This document shows, in pieces, positions 44,360-53,032 of a stretch of 64,000 nt of DNA. How positions within the stretch are numbered: the stretch's first letter is position 1; the number at the start of each line of letters is the position of its first letter. The notes under the pieces were generated by a model. The model worked only from the letters and a program-made list of their open reading frames with translations. It was not told where the DNA came from and made no database searches. Position numbers and translations under genes: made by a program. Source of the stretch: Catenulispora pinisilvae (GTDB taxonomy: Bacteria > Actinomycetota > Actinomycetes > Streptomycetales > Catenulisporaceae); the NCBI RefSeq assembly GCF_015356865.1, contig NZ_JAAFZA010000028.1, positions 1 to 64,000 on the forward strand. Reading direction: 5' to 3'.

Positions 44360-44398
44360 CCCTCGGCAGGCGGCTTCCGCGCGGAGCTGGTGCCCGAG

Positions 44399-44643
44399 TG
44401 CGACTTTTCGAGATAGTGGTCACCTGGCCGCTCAAACTGTCACCACGAGGCGGCTCGGCGTCGTGGTTTCCGCCCGATCGACTCTGATCAGCAGTGACGT
44501 CTCCCGGTCCGGTGACAGTCGGCGCGCAAACTGCGAGCAGGTGACAACAATCTCGACCATCTGGTGACAGACGGTGCGAACAAATCGGGACGCGACCCCA
44601 GGTCACACCACGAGCCTGGTGACAACTATCTCGAGAACGCGCA
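44399..44643 (+). repeat. 245-bp repeat, left copy (inverted partner at 52729-52973)
   Basis: All 245 nt are identical in reverse complement to 52729-52973, and identity stops abruptly at both ends. The unit carries imperfect terminal inverted repeats (gagatagtggtcacctgg versus ctggtgacaactatctc) and further internal GGTGACA sites. This resembles paired transposon ends of an IS21-like element without a transposase, that is, a MITE. Confidence 0.85.
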
Positions 44644-44739
44644 CCGAGGGACCATGCTGCCGGCACCGCCTTACGAAACGCTGCAAACCTGCGAGCGCAT
44701 ATGCCGCGCCGCTGTTCGGTAGCGCTTGCTACCGTGTCC

Positions 44740-45462
44740 CTACTCGCCTGCCGCCGACCGTTCGCGGCTGTCCCGGTCGCGTGCCCATGTCACAAGACTA
44801 TGGAGAAGTCCCTGCTGGTCTGGGTCGACGTCGTCGGGGTCTGACACCACGAAGATGTTGGGCCCATCGGGGCGCGTCGGCTCGGCAGTAGGCGGCTCCT
44901 GGTAGCTGCTTACCCAGGCGAGAAGACTTCGGCGGCGGCCTCCCAGCCGCGGGACCACCGGTCCGTCGACGGGGACTTCGACCTCGCCGGCCTTGGTGTT
45001 GGCCCAGACCATGTCGAATGCCAAGGACATGGCCGCGTTCACGACCCCGGCCACCTGCGGCTCGTCGCGCAGCGTGATGAGTGCCAGCAGTGCGGTGGCC
45101 TGGCGGCGTAGATCTTCGCGGGTTGGCGGCATGGACTGCCGGGCGGCTTCAAGCATTTCGTCGATGTCCTTCGCCCGGGCCGGCTTGATGGCGCTCAACA
45201 GGCTGTCAAAGCTGACCTGTTCGACGGATCCGCCGGTGGCCACGGTGCCGTGGTGGATCGCGGCAGCCGTAAGGGCCACGACCGAGCGCTCCAGCATCTC
45301 GGCGGTGGCGGCAGGGCTGTCAGCTTCGGTGACCGCTTCGCTCCAGCGCTCCGGCTCGGCCGCCCGGTGCCATTTCGTCATGGCCGTGGCCCAGACGTCG
45401 ATCTGCTCCCACAATGCTGCTTGCTGTGTTGGCGTGCCTGCGCCGTTGGCGGTTCCGGTCAT
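44740..45462 (-). CDS. Hypothetical protein, 240 aa
   Basis: No family is recognised; it is helical with an acidic C terminus (DPDDVDPDQQGLLHSLV). AGGAG lies 10 nt upstream of ATG 45462. It is last in a minus-strand run with the next two hypotheticals and the EEP pair, inside the 245-bp-repeat-bounded block. Confidence 0.65.
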   Translation of the reverse strand: MTGTANGAGTPTQQAALWEQIDVWATAMTKWHRAAEPERWSEAVTEADSPAATAEMLERSVVALTAAAIHHGTVATGGSVEQVSFDSLLSAIKPARAKDIDEMLEAARQSMPPTREDLRRQATALLALITLRDEPQVAGVVNAAMSLAFDMVWANTKAGEVEVPVDGPVVPRLGGRRRSLLAWVSSYQEPPTAEPTRPDGPNIFVVSDPDDVDPDQQGLLHSLVTWARDRDSRERSAAGE

Positions 45463-45520
45463 CGCGCACCCGCTCCTATCTCAGGCCGCAGGCGGCGGCC
45501 CAGTTGTGTGTAGTGCACTA

Positions 45521-46261
45521 CTACTTCCTCTCTCGCTTGCGCCTGGGCTGGACTGGTTGGCCGGGCTGGCGAGGCTGTGCCTCAGCCACGCGCCGGTGCG
45601 GAGTTCTGGCCGAGGCCTTGAGTCGTGACAGGATCCGGTCCCGCAGCTGGTGGACCTGCTCCGGGGTGGCGGGGCCAGACCGGGCTATCAGCAGGTGCTG
45701 CTTGCACATCCCAATGATGTCCAGGTCGGTCACCGTCCAGGCTGCCCGGTGCGCCAGCGTGAGCGCGGCGATGTCCGGCCCGGCGACCCGCTCCCGCAGG
45801 TCCAGGACGTCGTCGTCGCTGGTGTCCGCGAACAGTTCGCCCTGCGGGAGTTTGCCGATGATGGCTTCGGCCTGGTCGATCCCCGCGATGAAGATGCTGT
45901 GTAGCTCTGCGCGGGAGTCGAATACCTGCGGCGCCATGGCATACCATGCGGCGATAGTGGCCAGGGCGAGGGACACCACCGGCCCGCGGGGCGTCCCGCG
46001 CAGGTCGAACGGCCCGGTGCCGCCCCGGAACAGGGTGACCGCCGCGTCCCGGTGGGCCGGCGGGGATAGGTCGGACAGCAGGGCGAGGATCCCGGTTATC
46101 GCATCGACGATGTCGGGTGCGCCGCGGAGTTCGCTGATCGTCGTGAACAGCTGCGTGTTCTTCTGCAGGTGCCTGCAGGTGATGTCCCAGCTGTATGTGC
46201 TGCCGAAATCCGCTTCCGGCCCCGCAGGCCCCGGCTCGTAGGCCTCGGTCTCGTGCATCAC
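45521..46261 (-). CDS. Hypothetical protein, 246 aa, probably missing its N terminus
   Basis: The frame starts at GTG 46261. Coding-like sequence continues upstream in shifted frames (SCAFIDGQADTLAAV directly in frame, then GPDDRFAFLLVQHLTHRMTT one frame off, starting at ATG 46394). A single-base frameshift near 46300 therefore probably separates the true start from the rest. The C terminus is basic (QPRRKRERK). No known domain is seen. Confidence 0.6.
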   Translation of the reverse strand: MMHETEAYEPGPAGPEADFGSTYSWDITCRHLQKNTQLFTTISELRGAPDIVDAITGILALLSDLSPPAHRDAAVTLFRGGTGPFDLRGTPRGPVVSLALATIAAWYAMAPQVFDSRAELHSIFIAGIDQAEAIIGKLPQGELFADTSDDDVLDLRERVAGPDIAALTLAHRAAWTVTDLDIIGMCKQHLLIARSGPATPEQVHQLRDRILSRLKASARTPHRRVAEAQPRQPGQPVQPRRKRERK

Positions 46262-46512
46262 CGCGGCGAGGGTGTCGGCTTGGCCGTCGATGAAGGCACA
46301 GGACCGCGCGGTCAGCCCACGTGGTCATCCGGTGCGTCAGATGCTGCACGAGCAGGAATGCGAAGCGGTCGTCGGGGCCTATTCCGGCGGTCATCGGCTG
46401 ATCCCGGCGCTGTCGGCGCACACAGTGTCCATGCTGCCCTTCGCACCCGCCGCTGAACATGCCGCCGCCCTCGCAAGGGGCTGCGACCAAGGCGAGGCAG
46501 TGCGGCTCCGGA

Positions 46513-47415
46513 TCATGTCAGCGCCGCCGGATCCACGTCGACCACTACGGCCAGATGATCGGATAGGCCGCGCACGGCGTCGGAGTCGACCACTCGGTAC
46601 TCGGCCAGCGCCGTTCGCGCCGGCTCGGTGAGAAGGATCCTGTCGACGCGGCGCGGCCCGTGCGGGTCGCCGTCCCAGTGTCCTGAGGTGGGCTGCCACG
46701 GTGCGTCCAGTGCGCACGCGGCGTCGATCAGGCCGGCACGGCGCAGCCGCTCGGCAGCCCGGCGGCTGGTGCGTGCCACGGCGTCCGGGTCGTCGTCCCA
46801 TTCGACCTGGAAGATGGCCTCGGGGTACCAGCCGCGCTCAGCCAGCGGGTCCGGGTCGTAGAACGAGCCGTCGGCCCGCCGGTCGGAGGACAGGCCGTTG
46901 AAGTCTCCTGTCACGACGGCGGTCCTGCCGATGGCCAGGGACGCGATGCGCGCCGCCTCACTGAACCGCACCTCGGGCCGGAACGGGTCCAGGTGACAAG
47001 TGACCATGGTCAACGGGACCGGGCCGCCGACGTCCAGGCCGATGGTGCCGGCGGCGTGCCACAGGCCACCCTCGGCCCGTCCGATCTGCCGCCAGCTGCC
47101 CGGGACCGAGGTGATGCCCGGCCTCCACATCAGGCCCAAGTGGAAATCAGCGTCGCCGGTGGCGATAGCCACCACGTCCTCGGTGATGTCGCCGTCGTCG
47201 CTCCACCGGTAGTCCCCGGGAACCGCCCGGCAGTCCATACCGGCGGCGTCAGCCAGCTCCCTCAGCGAGCGCTGAGGGCCGTACCCGCGGATCTCCTGAA
47301 CGCACAGCACGTCCGGATCGACGTCCCGAATCACCGCGGCGACCGCCTCGACCCGCCTCTCGCGTCCGCCACGCAGGAACAGATCCTGGACGTTCCACGA
47401 CATGACCTTGATCAT
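46513..47415 (-). CDS. Endonuclease/exonuclease/phosphatase (EEP) family protein A
   Basis: The 300-aa protein has EEP motifs: IKVMSWNVQDLF, DVLCVQEIRGYG (metal Glu), VTCHLDP, VTGDFNGLSSD and GLSDHLAVVVDV (catalytic Asp/His). Such enzymes cleave phosphodiesters in nucleic acids or small molecules. It overlaps its paralogue by ATGA and so is co-translated. No signal peptide is visible; a nucleic acid target is plausible. Confidence 0.87.
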   Translation of the reverse strand: MIKVMSWNVQDLFLRGGRERRVEAVAAVIRDVDPDVLCVQEIRGYGPQRSLRELADAAGMDCRAVPGDYRWSDDGDITEDVVAIATGDADFHLGLMWRPGITSVPGSWRQIGRAEGGLWHAAGTIGLDVGGPVPLTMVTCHLDPFRPEVRFSEAARIASLAIGRTAVVTGDFNGLSSDRRADGSFYDPDPLAERGWYPEAIFQVEWDDDPDAVARTSRRAAERLRRAGLIDAACALDAPWQPTSGHWDGDPHGPRRVDRILLTEPARTALAEYRVVDSDAVRGLSDHLAVVVDVDPAALT

Positions 47416-48272
47416 TCGGCGGTCCCTGCGACCTTGGCCGGGTCCAGCAGGCACCACACCGGCCGGTGGTCGCTGACCGCGATCCGCTTGCCGTCCGCCA
47501 CCTGACCAGCCTCGGACATCCGCGCCACCGTGGTGTTGTCGCCGACGCTGTAGCCGGCCAGAGCCGGGGCCAGCGCCCGGGATACCAAGATCCAATCAAT
47601 CCGGATATGGGATCCGGTGGGAGTTAGATCGCCGGACCCGGCGCAGGCGTCGGTGAAGCCGACATTCGCCATGTTCCAGGCCACCCGCCGATCCCCGACC
47701 GGGGTTTCGCCGGGACGGTGCGGCAGTGTGCGGGCTACGACGTTCCCGGCTCTGGTCTCGGACCAGTTCGGCTCCAGGTCGATGTGCTCCGGCCCCAGGC
47801 CGTTGAAATCACCGGCCACGATATACAGCTGCCCGCGGTCGGCTTTCATGTGGAACTGCGAAGCCTCGTCGATCCGCTTGTTCCCGGAGTGCGGGTGCAG
47901 GTGCACCGAGGCCACCGACAACGGCCGGCCCAGGCCAGCAACTTCGAACGACGCGATTCCCGCGCCGTGGTAAAACAGGTCCGCGTAACTGTCGTCCCAG
48001 CTGAGGAGCTCGGCGCGGTGCGGGTTCCACATCACCGCCACCGGCAGCGACTTCTTGCGGCTGGCGACCGCCCACCGCTGTTGCATGCCCAGCGCCGCAG
48101 CCAGGGAGTGCAACTCGGCGGCGTAGGCGTCCTGCGGGCCAGCAACCTCCTGAAGACACACCAGGTCCGGGGCCGCCGCGGCGATCACCTCCGTGATCCC
48201 TGCTGCCCGCCGTATCGAGATCGGCTCGCCGTTGCCATATCCGACGTTCCATGTGAGGACTTTGATGGTCAC
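47412..48272 (-). CDS. Endonuclease/exonuclease/phosphatase (EEP) family protein B
   Basis: The 286-aa paralogue shows IKVLTWNVGYGNG, LVCLQEVAG, VHLHPHSG, VAGDFNGLGPEH, RIDWILVS and VSDHRPVWCLL. GTG 48272 is the start. All catalytic positions visible in copy A are present. It precedes copy A with a 4-nt overlap; the two have diverged markedly, so they may have different substrates or form a heterodimer. Confidence 0.88.
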   Translation of the reverse strand: MTIKVLTWNVGYGNGEPISIRRAAGITEVIAAAAPDLVCLQEVAGPQDAYAAELHSLAAALGMQQRWAVASRKKSLPVAVMWNPHRAELLSWDDSYADLFYHGAGIASFEVAGLGRPLSVASVHLHPHSGNKRIDEASQFHMKADRGQLYIVAGDFNGLGPEHIDLEPNWSETRAGNVVARTLPHRPGETPVGDRRVAWNMANVGFTDACAGSGDLTPTGSHIRIDWILVSRALAPALAGYSVGDNTTVARMSEAGQVADGKRIAVSDHRPVWCLLDPAKVAGTAE

Positions 48273-48564
48273 CGCCAGTTCCCCGCCGTGTCAGACATGG
48301 AACATACCGTAGCGGAAGAGGCGGCGCTCGCGACGGCTTCTTGCGCTGTACGGCCAGCGACCGCAACACGCCCGTGCCCAGCAGTCCCAGGCCGACCCCG
48401 AGGGGCACGCCTGCGAGCAAGACCCCAGCGTGACTCATCGTCTGCGACAACACTCCGGCCACCATCAGAAGCACGCCAAAGACCATAAGCCCGGCCGCCG
48501 TAACCGCGCGGTCGCTGCTGGCCGACTGGCTGTCCAGCAGGACCTGGACGCCGTGGCTGATCAC
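47809..48564 (-). CDS. Small membrane protein, 3' end uncertain
   Basis: From GTG 48564 the frame encodes two hydrophobic segments (AVTAAGLMVFGVLLMVAGVL; AGVLLAGVPLGVGLGLLG) and then a basic stretch. After about residue 95 the frame runs inside the EEP B gene with non-coding composition and stops only at 47809. The true protein is probably about 95 residues, ended originally by a stop lost through a frameshift. Confidence 0.3.
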   Translation of the reverse strand: MISHGVQVLLDSQSASSDRAVTAAGLMVFGVLLMVAGVLSQTMSHAGVLLAGVPLGVGLGLLGTGVLRSLAVQRKKPSRAPPLPLRYVPCLTRRGTGGDHQSPHMERRIWQRRADLDTAGSRDHGGDRRGGPGPGVSSGGCWPAGRLRRRVALPGCGAGHATAVGGRQPQEVAAGGGDVEPAPRRAPQLGRQLRGPVLPRRGNRVVRSCWPGPAVVGGLGAPAPALREQADRRGFAVPHESRPRAAVYRGR

Positions 48565-48571
48565 AGTGGAC

Positions 48572-48820
48572 TCAGTTGAGATCGTCAAGGCGGTCCGCCA
48601 GTTGCTCGGCGCGCGGGCCGGCCGCGCTCCGGGCAAGCTCTCCTGCCGCGATCTGACGCAGAAACGCCACCACCTCACCGGTCAGGTCATCATCGGACGC
48701 CGAGACGCGCGCAGAGTCCACCTGGATGACCGGCGGTGGCCCGTCGCCTATCCAGATCCCGCCGTGGACGTCCGGGCAGTCGGTGATCCAGGCCCTGACC
48801 CGTGTGCCGGTCATCACCAC
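48572..48820 (-). CDS. Hypothetical protein, 82 aa
   Basis: The small acidic protein has a beta-rich first half (VRAWITDCPDVHGGIWIGDG) and a helical second half (ELARSAAGPRAEQLADRL). It is 7 nt upstream of the small membrane-protein start and so in the same minus-strand run as the EEP pair. No family is recognised. Confidence 0.6.
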   Translation of the reverse strand: MVMTGTRVRAWITDCPDVHGGIWIGDGPPPVIQVDSARVSASDDDLTGEVVAFLRQIAAGELARSAAGPRAEQLADRLDDLN

Positions 48821-48853
48821 GGCGGGGTGGGGCGATCAGCACCTGGTCGGTGA

Positions 48854-49005
48854 CGCTTCGTCATCGAGCGCGGTTCTGCGGCGCTGAAGTCAGCGCTGGA
48901 CCGGTTGTCGCAGATCGATCCGGCGGCGTGCCGTGCCAGCGTCGCCGCGCACACCGCGAAGCCGATGGTCGGCGACCACCTGGATCTCTACCGGCGTATG
49001 GCTAG
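48854..49005 (+). pseudogene. C-terminal remnant of a glycosyltransferase
   Basis: The frame reads ALDRLSQIDPAACRASVAAH and HLDLYRRM, typical of the last helices of family 4 glycosyltransferases. It has no upstream part, being preceded by a stop, and it runs into the IS left end at 49000. Confidence 0.5.
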
Positions 49006-50731
49006 GACGGCTCGAAAACGGTTCTGGCCGCGATCTTGTGGAGGACTCGGCGCGTGACATGATCGAACACTGAGATACTCGGTGATCGTGCGATCATTCT
49101 CTTGGTGGGACACTTTTCCCGCAGCTTGACGGGCTCGTGGTCGAGCGACTCGACTCTCGCGGGGACCTGGTCTCGTTCTTCCTGCGCGGTGCTGCTCTTG
49201 CTGCCGACTGCCCGGCCTGCGGAATCCGGTCGGCAGTCGTCCACGGCCGCTATCAACGGCGGCTGATCGACCAGGCGCTGTGCGGGCGGCGCGTGGAGCT
49301 GCGGCTGACCGTGCGGCGGTTCCGCTGTCGGGAGCCTTCATGCTCCTCGGTGACGTTCGCCGAGCGTTTTGAGGACTTGACCCGCCCGTACTCCCGATTC
49401 ACCACGACCGCCCGGGTGGCGTTGACCGAGATCGGCCTCGCGCTGGCCGGCCGGGCCGGAGCCCGGTTATCCGCACTGCTCGGGCTTCCGGTCGGGCGCA
49501 CTGTGCTGCTGGACCTGGTTCGCGCGGTCCCGGAGCCCTTGAACACGACGTCTCCGGCGTTGCTGGGCATCGACGAATTCGCTCTACGACGCGGCAGGGT
49601 CTACGGCAGTGTCCTGGTCGACGTCACCACTCACCGGCCTGTCGACCTACTGCCGGACCGTGAGGTCGGAACGGTCGCCGCGTGGCTGCAAGCCCACCCG
49701 GGGACGACGGCGATATGCCGTGACCGCGCTGGTGGATTCGCCGAAGCCGGACGGATCGGCGCACGGGAAGCGATCCATATAGCTGATCGTTGGCACCTGT
49801 GGCACAACCTCGGCGAGGCCGTCGAGCGATGCGTAGCCGCGCACAGCGGCTGCCTGCGCGGCCCCTGACCAGACCGATCCCACGAGCGCGGCCAGCACGA
49901 GCACTCGCCCACCCAGCATGTCACCCCACCGATTCACCGACCGCGTCCAGGCCCGCCACGCCGCGGTCCACGCTCTGCTGGCCCAGGGCCGCTCGCTGCG
50001 CGCAATCGCCGCCGACCTGGGCCTGGCCCGCGGCACCGTCCGCCGCTACCCGCGCCGACACCCCCGAGCAACTCCTCCACGACCAGTGGCAGAACCTTCC
50101 CAGCCACCTCGACCCGTTCAAGCCCTACCTGCAACAACGCATCGCCGACGGCCACGACAACGCCCGGATCCTCCACGAAGAACTTCGGGAACGCGGATTC
50201 ACCGGATCCTACGGAACCGTCCGTGACTGGGTCGCACAACTCCAGCGACCGCGAGCCACGTCACCGACCAAGCCGCCGAGCGCCCGAGCCGTCACCGCCT
50301 TGATCACCCGGCATCCCGACACCCTCGACCAGGACGAACAACTCCAGCTCAAAACGCTCCTCGGCCGCTGCCCCGAACTCGACACCCTGGCCGACCACGT
50401 CCGCGACTTCGCCGCCATGATGGTCAACCTCGACGGACACCTACTCGACGACTGGATCACCGCAGCCCAGGGCACGGATCTGGCACCACTGCGGTCCTTC
50501 GCCCGCAGCCTGCTGTCCGACTGCGACGCCGTCCGCAACGGCCTGAGCCTCCCGTACAGCTCCGGAGTCGTCGAAGGCCACGTCAACCGCATCTAAGATG
50601 CTGAAAAGACAGATGTACGGCCGGGCCAACTTCGACCTCCTCCGAAAGCGCGTCCTCCACACCCGCTGACCAGGACCGGAACCGGACCTCCACAAGATCA
50701 CGGCCAGAACCATTTTCAGGCCGTCCTAGCC
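49000..50731. mobile_element. ISL3-type insertion sequence, about 1.73 kb, decayed
   Basis: The two ends are imperfect inverted repeats of about 45 bp beginning GGCTAGGACGGC on each outer side (left from 49000, right ending 50731). Between them lies a transposase pseudogene of the ISL3 family. No convincing target-site duplication is seen at the borders. The element interrupts a glycosyltransferase remnant. Confidence 0.85.
49137..50669 (+). pseudogene. ISL3-family transposase, broken by at least three frameshifts
   Basis: The N-terminal zinc-binding half ([18 protein letters not shown]), the catalytic-domain [19 protein letters not shown] and [11 protein letters not shown] lie in one frame. 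The HTH-like AIAADLGLARGTVRRY is in another from about 49918. PFKPYLQQRIADGHDNARIL to SSGVVEGHVNRI is in a third, and the conserved end KMLKRQMYGRANFDLLRKRV needs one more shift near 50594. The gene is inactive as it stands. Confidence 0.88.
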
Positions 50732-50946
50732 AGCGTACCGTGCAGCCGAGGTAGCTCCCCATCTGATGCCTCCGTGTGGCATCGGACGCGGTGGCGCCGT
50801 ACTGCCGAACCGCGGGCGTTCGTAGGGCTGAGCGACAGCCCGCGGCGCGCGTGCCCCGGCGCCATTGAGCGCCGCCACCGGTGTCGGTAGCGTTGCCTGA
50901 TCGTGCCTGGGAGTGGCCGGGCACTCGTGTCGAGGGGGATGGTGTC

Positions 50947-51288
50947 GTGTCGTCGGGTTCCAGCGCTGTGCCGATCGCCGAGGGCGAGCCCTTCGACCTC
51001 GGTGTCCTATACGCGAAGAACTACCTGACTGCCCACCCTGAGGCGGCCACCACTCCTTTGTCGCTGGGCATGGAGGCGAACCTGATGTCCGCCGCCTTCA
51101 GCGCCGCGCTCGCAGTTTTGGAGGGCGCGTTGGTCGGCGACGAACCACAGACGCTGACCCGTGAACAGCTCGTGCAGTATTTCCACGGCTTCGGCGTCAC
51201 CGTCGGCAAGGCGCGGGAGCAGAACCTCGGCCCGGACCGAACCCGGTCTTACCGGTCCGCAAAGACGGAGCGGCACCCGAAGAACTGA
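50947..51288 (+). CDS. Hypothetical protein, 113 aa
   Basis: The protein has coding-like composition (FDLGVLYAKNYLTAHPEAAT; FHGFGVTVGKAREQNLGPD). GTG 50947 has GAGGGGG 8 nt upstream. No known domain is seen. It lies between the IS and a frameshifted small gene on the other strand. Confidence 0.6.
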   Translation: MSSGSSAVPIAEGEPFDLGVLYAKNYLTAHPEAATTPLSLGMEANLMSAAFSAALAVLEGALVGDEPQTLTREQLVQYFHGFGVTVGKAREQNLGPDRTRSYRSAKTERHPKN

Positions 51289-51337
51289 CCCACGGAGCCA
51301 CATCCACGAGCTCGCCCACGTGATGAGGCACTCGGAG

Positions 51338-51684
51338 TCAGCGCTTGCGCTTCTTGCCCTTGGCACCCCGCCCGGTCCCTCGCCGCTTTTGCATCGGCGG
51401 CGACCGACTCGCCGGGCGCGGTGCCTGAACCTGAGCTAGAAACGACCCCAGGTCCTGCGAGTCCGTCCATACGGTGCCGGTAACCTCGCCGGCCCCGCGT
51501 CGGTCACGCGCTGGCGCAGCGAGGAGGCGAACTGCCCGGTCAGCCCTGACGGCGGACGCGACTTCCTCATGGCGGTTGACACCCCAGAGCCGTAGGCTCT
51601 GGCATTGGAGCCTCGGCCAGGCGGGCGAAATGCAACACTCGTGGGGTTAGCGCGGTCGCGGGGGCGGGTATCGCGCGAGTCCAT
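51338..51684 (-). pseudogene. Small basic-tailed gene with a frameshift
   Basis: The N-terminal frame from ATG 51684 reads GLTGQFASSLRQRVTDAGP. The continuation AGEVTGTVWTDSQDLGSF and the basic end GAKGKKRKR followed by a stop at 51338 lie in another frame, a one-base shift near 51500. The joined reading looks like a natural protein of about 115 aa. Confidence 0.45.
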
Positions 51685-51933
51685 GGCTTCCCGCGTGTCC
51701 GGACCCGCTTGGCAGCGTCAAACGGATCCTGGAACTACGGGATTGCCCGTCGGTTGACCCGCCGTGATGCCGACGTGCAGGGAGTTTCTCAAGTGCAGAG
51801 GAGCTGCACGCGAAGTGGTTCTCTGGCCTGGCCGTTTGGTGTGGGGCCAGCGTCCAGCGTGACTGCGCGCAGGATCCTCAGCGGCGAAGGTCAAACGAAC
51901 CCGTGCTGCGGGCGAAGCCGATGGCTTGCTAGG

Positions 51934-52007
51934 TGGGGCCTCCGGGGCTCGAACCCGGGACCGACGGATTATGAGTCCGCTGCTCTGACCAGCTGAGCTA
52001 AGGCCCC
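51934..52007 (-). tRNA. tRNA with CAU anticodon (elongator Met, or Ile2 if lysidine-modified)
   Basis: A full cloverleaf is readable on the minus strand: acceptor GGGGCCT/AGGCCCC, D-arm AGCTCAGCTGGTCAGAGC, anticodon loop CTCATAA with CAT at 51973-51971, and T-arm around GGTTCGAGCC with discriminator A. CCA is not encoded in full. The CAU anticodon alone cannot separate Met from Ile2. Confidence 0.92.
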
Positions 52008-52453
52008 CTACGGTTGACTCCGTCCGAAGACGGCGTCGGCGAGGATCTACCCGAGCGCGCGATCCATGAACCCGCCCCAAGCATGCCTCTGGTGAGAAAC
52101 GACACTCAAGTGGCTTACCACCAGTGTCGGATCACCCGCCCACTCCCGCAATGAAACCCGAACTTACCCCATGAGCTGCGACCGCGTCGAACCCACGTGC
52201 GTTCATCGCGGTCCGGCTCGCACCACCGGCGTGCCCCCGTCTTGGCGACAACGCGCTTGCCGGCTCCTGACAGGGCCAGCTCGCCCTCCTGAGGCGCACC
52301 GACGCGAAGGGTCGTATTCTCCCCAACGTGCGTCGGCCAAAACCTGCGCGTTGATCGAGGACTGGCGGTACTGGGACCGGCGCGTGCACCGACGTGCTGC
52401 GGAAGTGCCGTAGAGGCTCGTGTCGGACGCCGAAAGCTTGGTGTCCGACACGT
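52008..52453. other. Non-coding stretch with a stem-loop (52419-52452)
   Basis: No gene is supported. At its right end a 10-bp inverted repeat (cgtgtcggac / gtccgacacg) forms a hairpin directly before the 50-bp palindrome. Further right, 52621-52657 holds another 10-bp inverted repeat (gagtgacacc / ggtgtcactc). These look like recombination or insertion scars. Confidence 0.5.
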
Positions 52454-52503
52454 GGCTAGGACGGCTTGGGTTGGATTCAGATCCAACCCAAGCCGTCCTA
52501 GCC
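52454..52503. mobile_element. 50-bp perfect palindrome made of ISL3 end sequence (MITE-like)
   Basis: Two 23-bp arms, each starting from the outside with GGCTAGGACGGCT, flank a 4-nt loop. The same 12-13 bp form the ends of the ISL3-type element at 49000-50731. It looks like a minimal derivative that kept only the two ends. Confidence 0.75.
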
Positions 52504-52728
52504 AACACGGCCCCGCCTCGGCCGCTACCGCGCGGTTCCGGTCTGGTGAAGGGCTGTAGGTTCCGGATTTCGGTGTCCCATGGCGACGCTGTGAGCTGCG
52601 GCAACGTTCGGTTCCGAGTCGAGTGACACCTTGATCGTTCCGGGTTCGGTGTCACTCCCGACAGCTTTACCGGCCCGGGGCCGCCGCTGCTCGCGTGAGC
52701 GAGGGGCCTGACCTGGGCGTTCCGTAAA

Positions 52729-52973
52729 TGCGCGTTCTCGAGATAGTTGTCACCAGGCTCGTGGTGTGACCTGGGGTCGCGTCCCGATTTGTTCGCACCG
52801 TCTGTCACCAGATGGTCGAGATTGTTGTCACCTGCTCGCAGTTTGCGCGCCGACTGTCACCGGACCGGGAGACGTCACTGCTGATCAGAGTCGATCGGGC
52901 GGAAACCACGACGCCGAGCCGCCTCGTGGTGACAGTTTGAGCGGCCAGGTGACCACTATCTCGAAAAGTCGCA
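52729..52973 (-). repeat. 245-bp repeat, right copy (inverted partner at 44399-44643)
   Basis: It is identical to the left copy in reverse complement. It ends 59 nt before the integrase gene's stop and so lies at the border of the integrative element. Confidence 0.85.
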
Positions 52974-53032
52974 GCAACTCCTGTCCCATGGGACACGCAG
53001 GGGACATCGGGATCCGGAAAGGGACACCGAAA

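Noticed and set aside
51934-52007. The CAU tRNA as attachment site of the integrative element
   Set aside because: The tRNA is intact and its 3' end points away from the integrase. I found no repeat of the tRNA 3' end within the window, so integration there is not supported.
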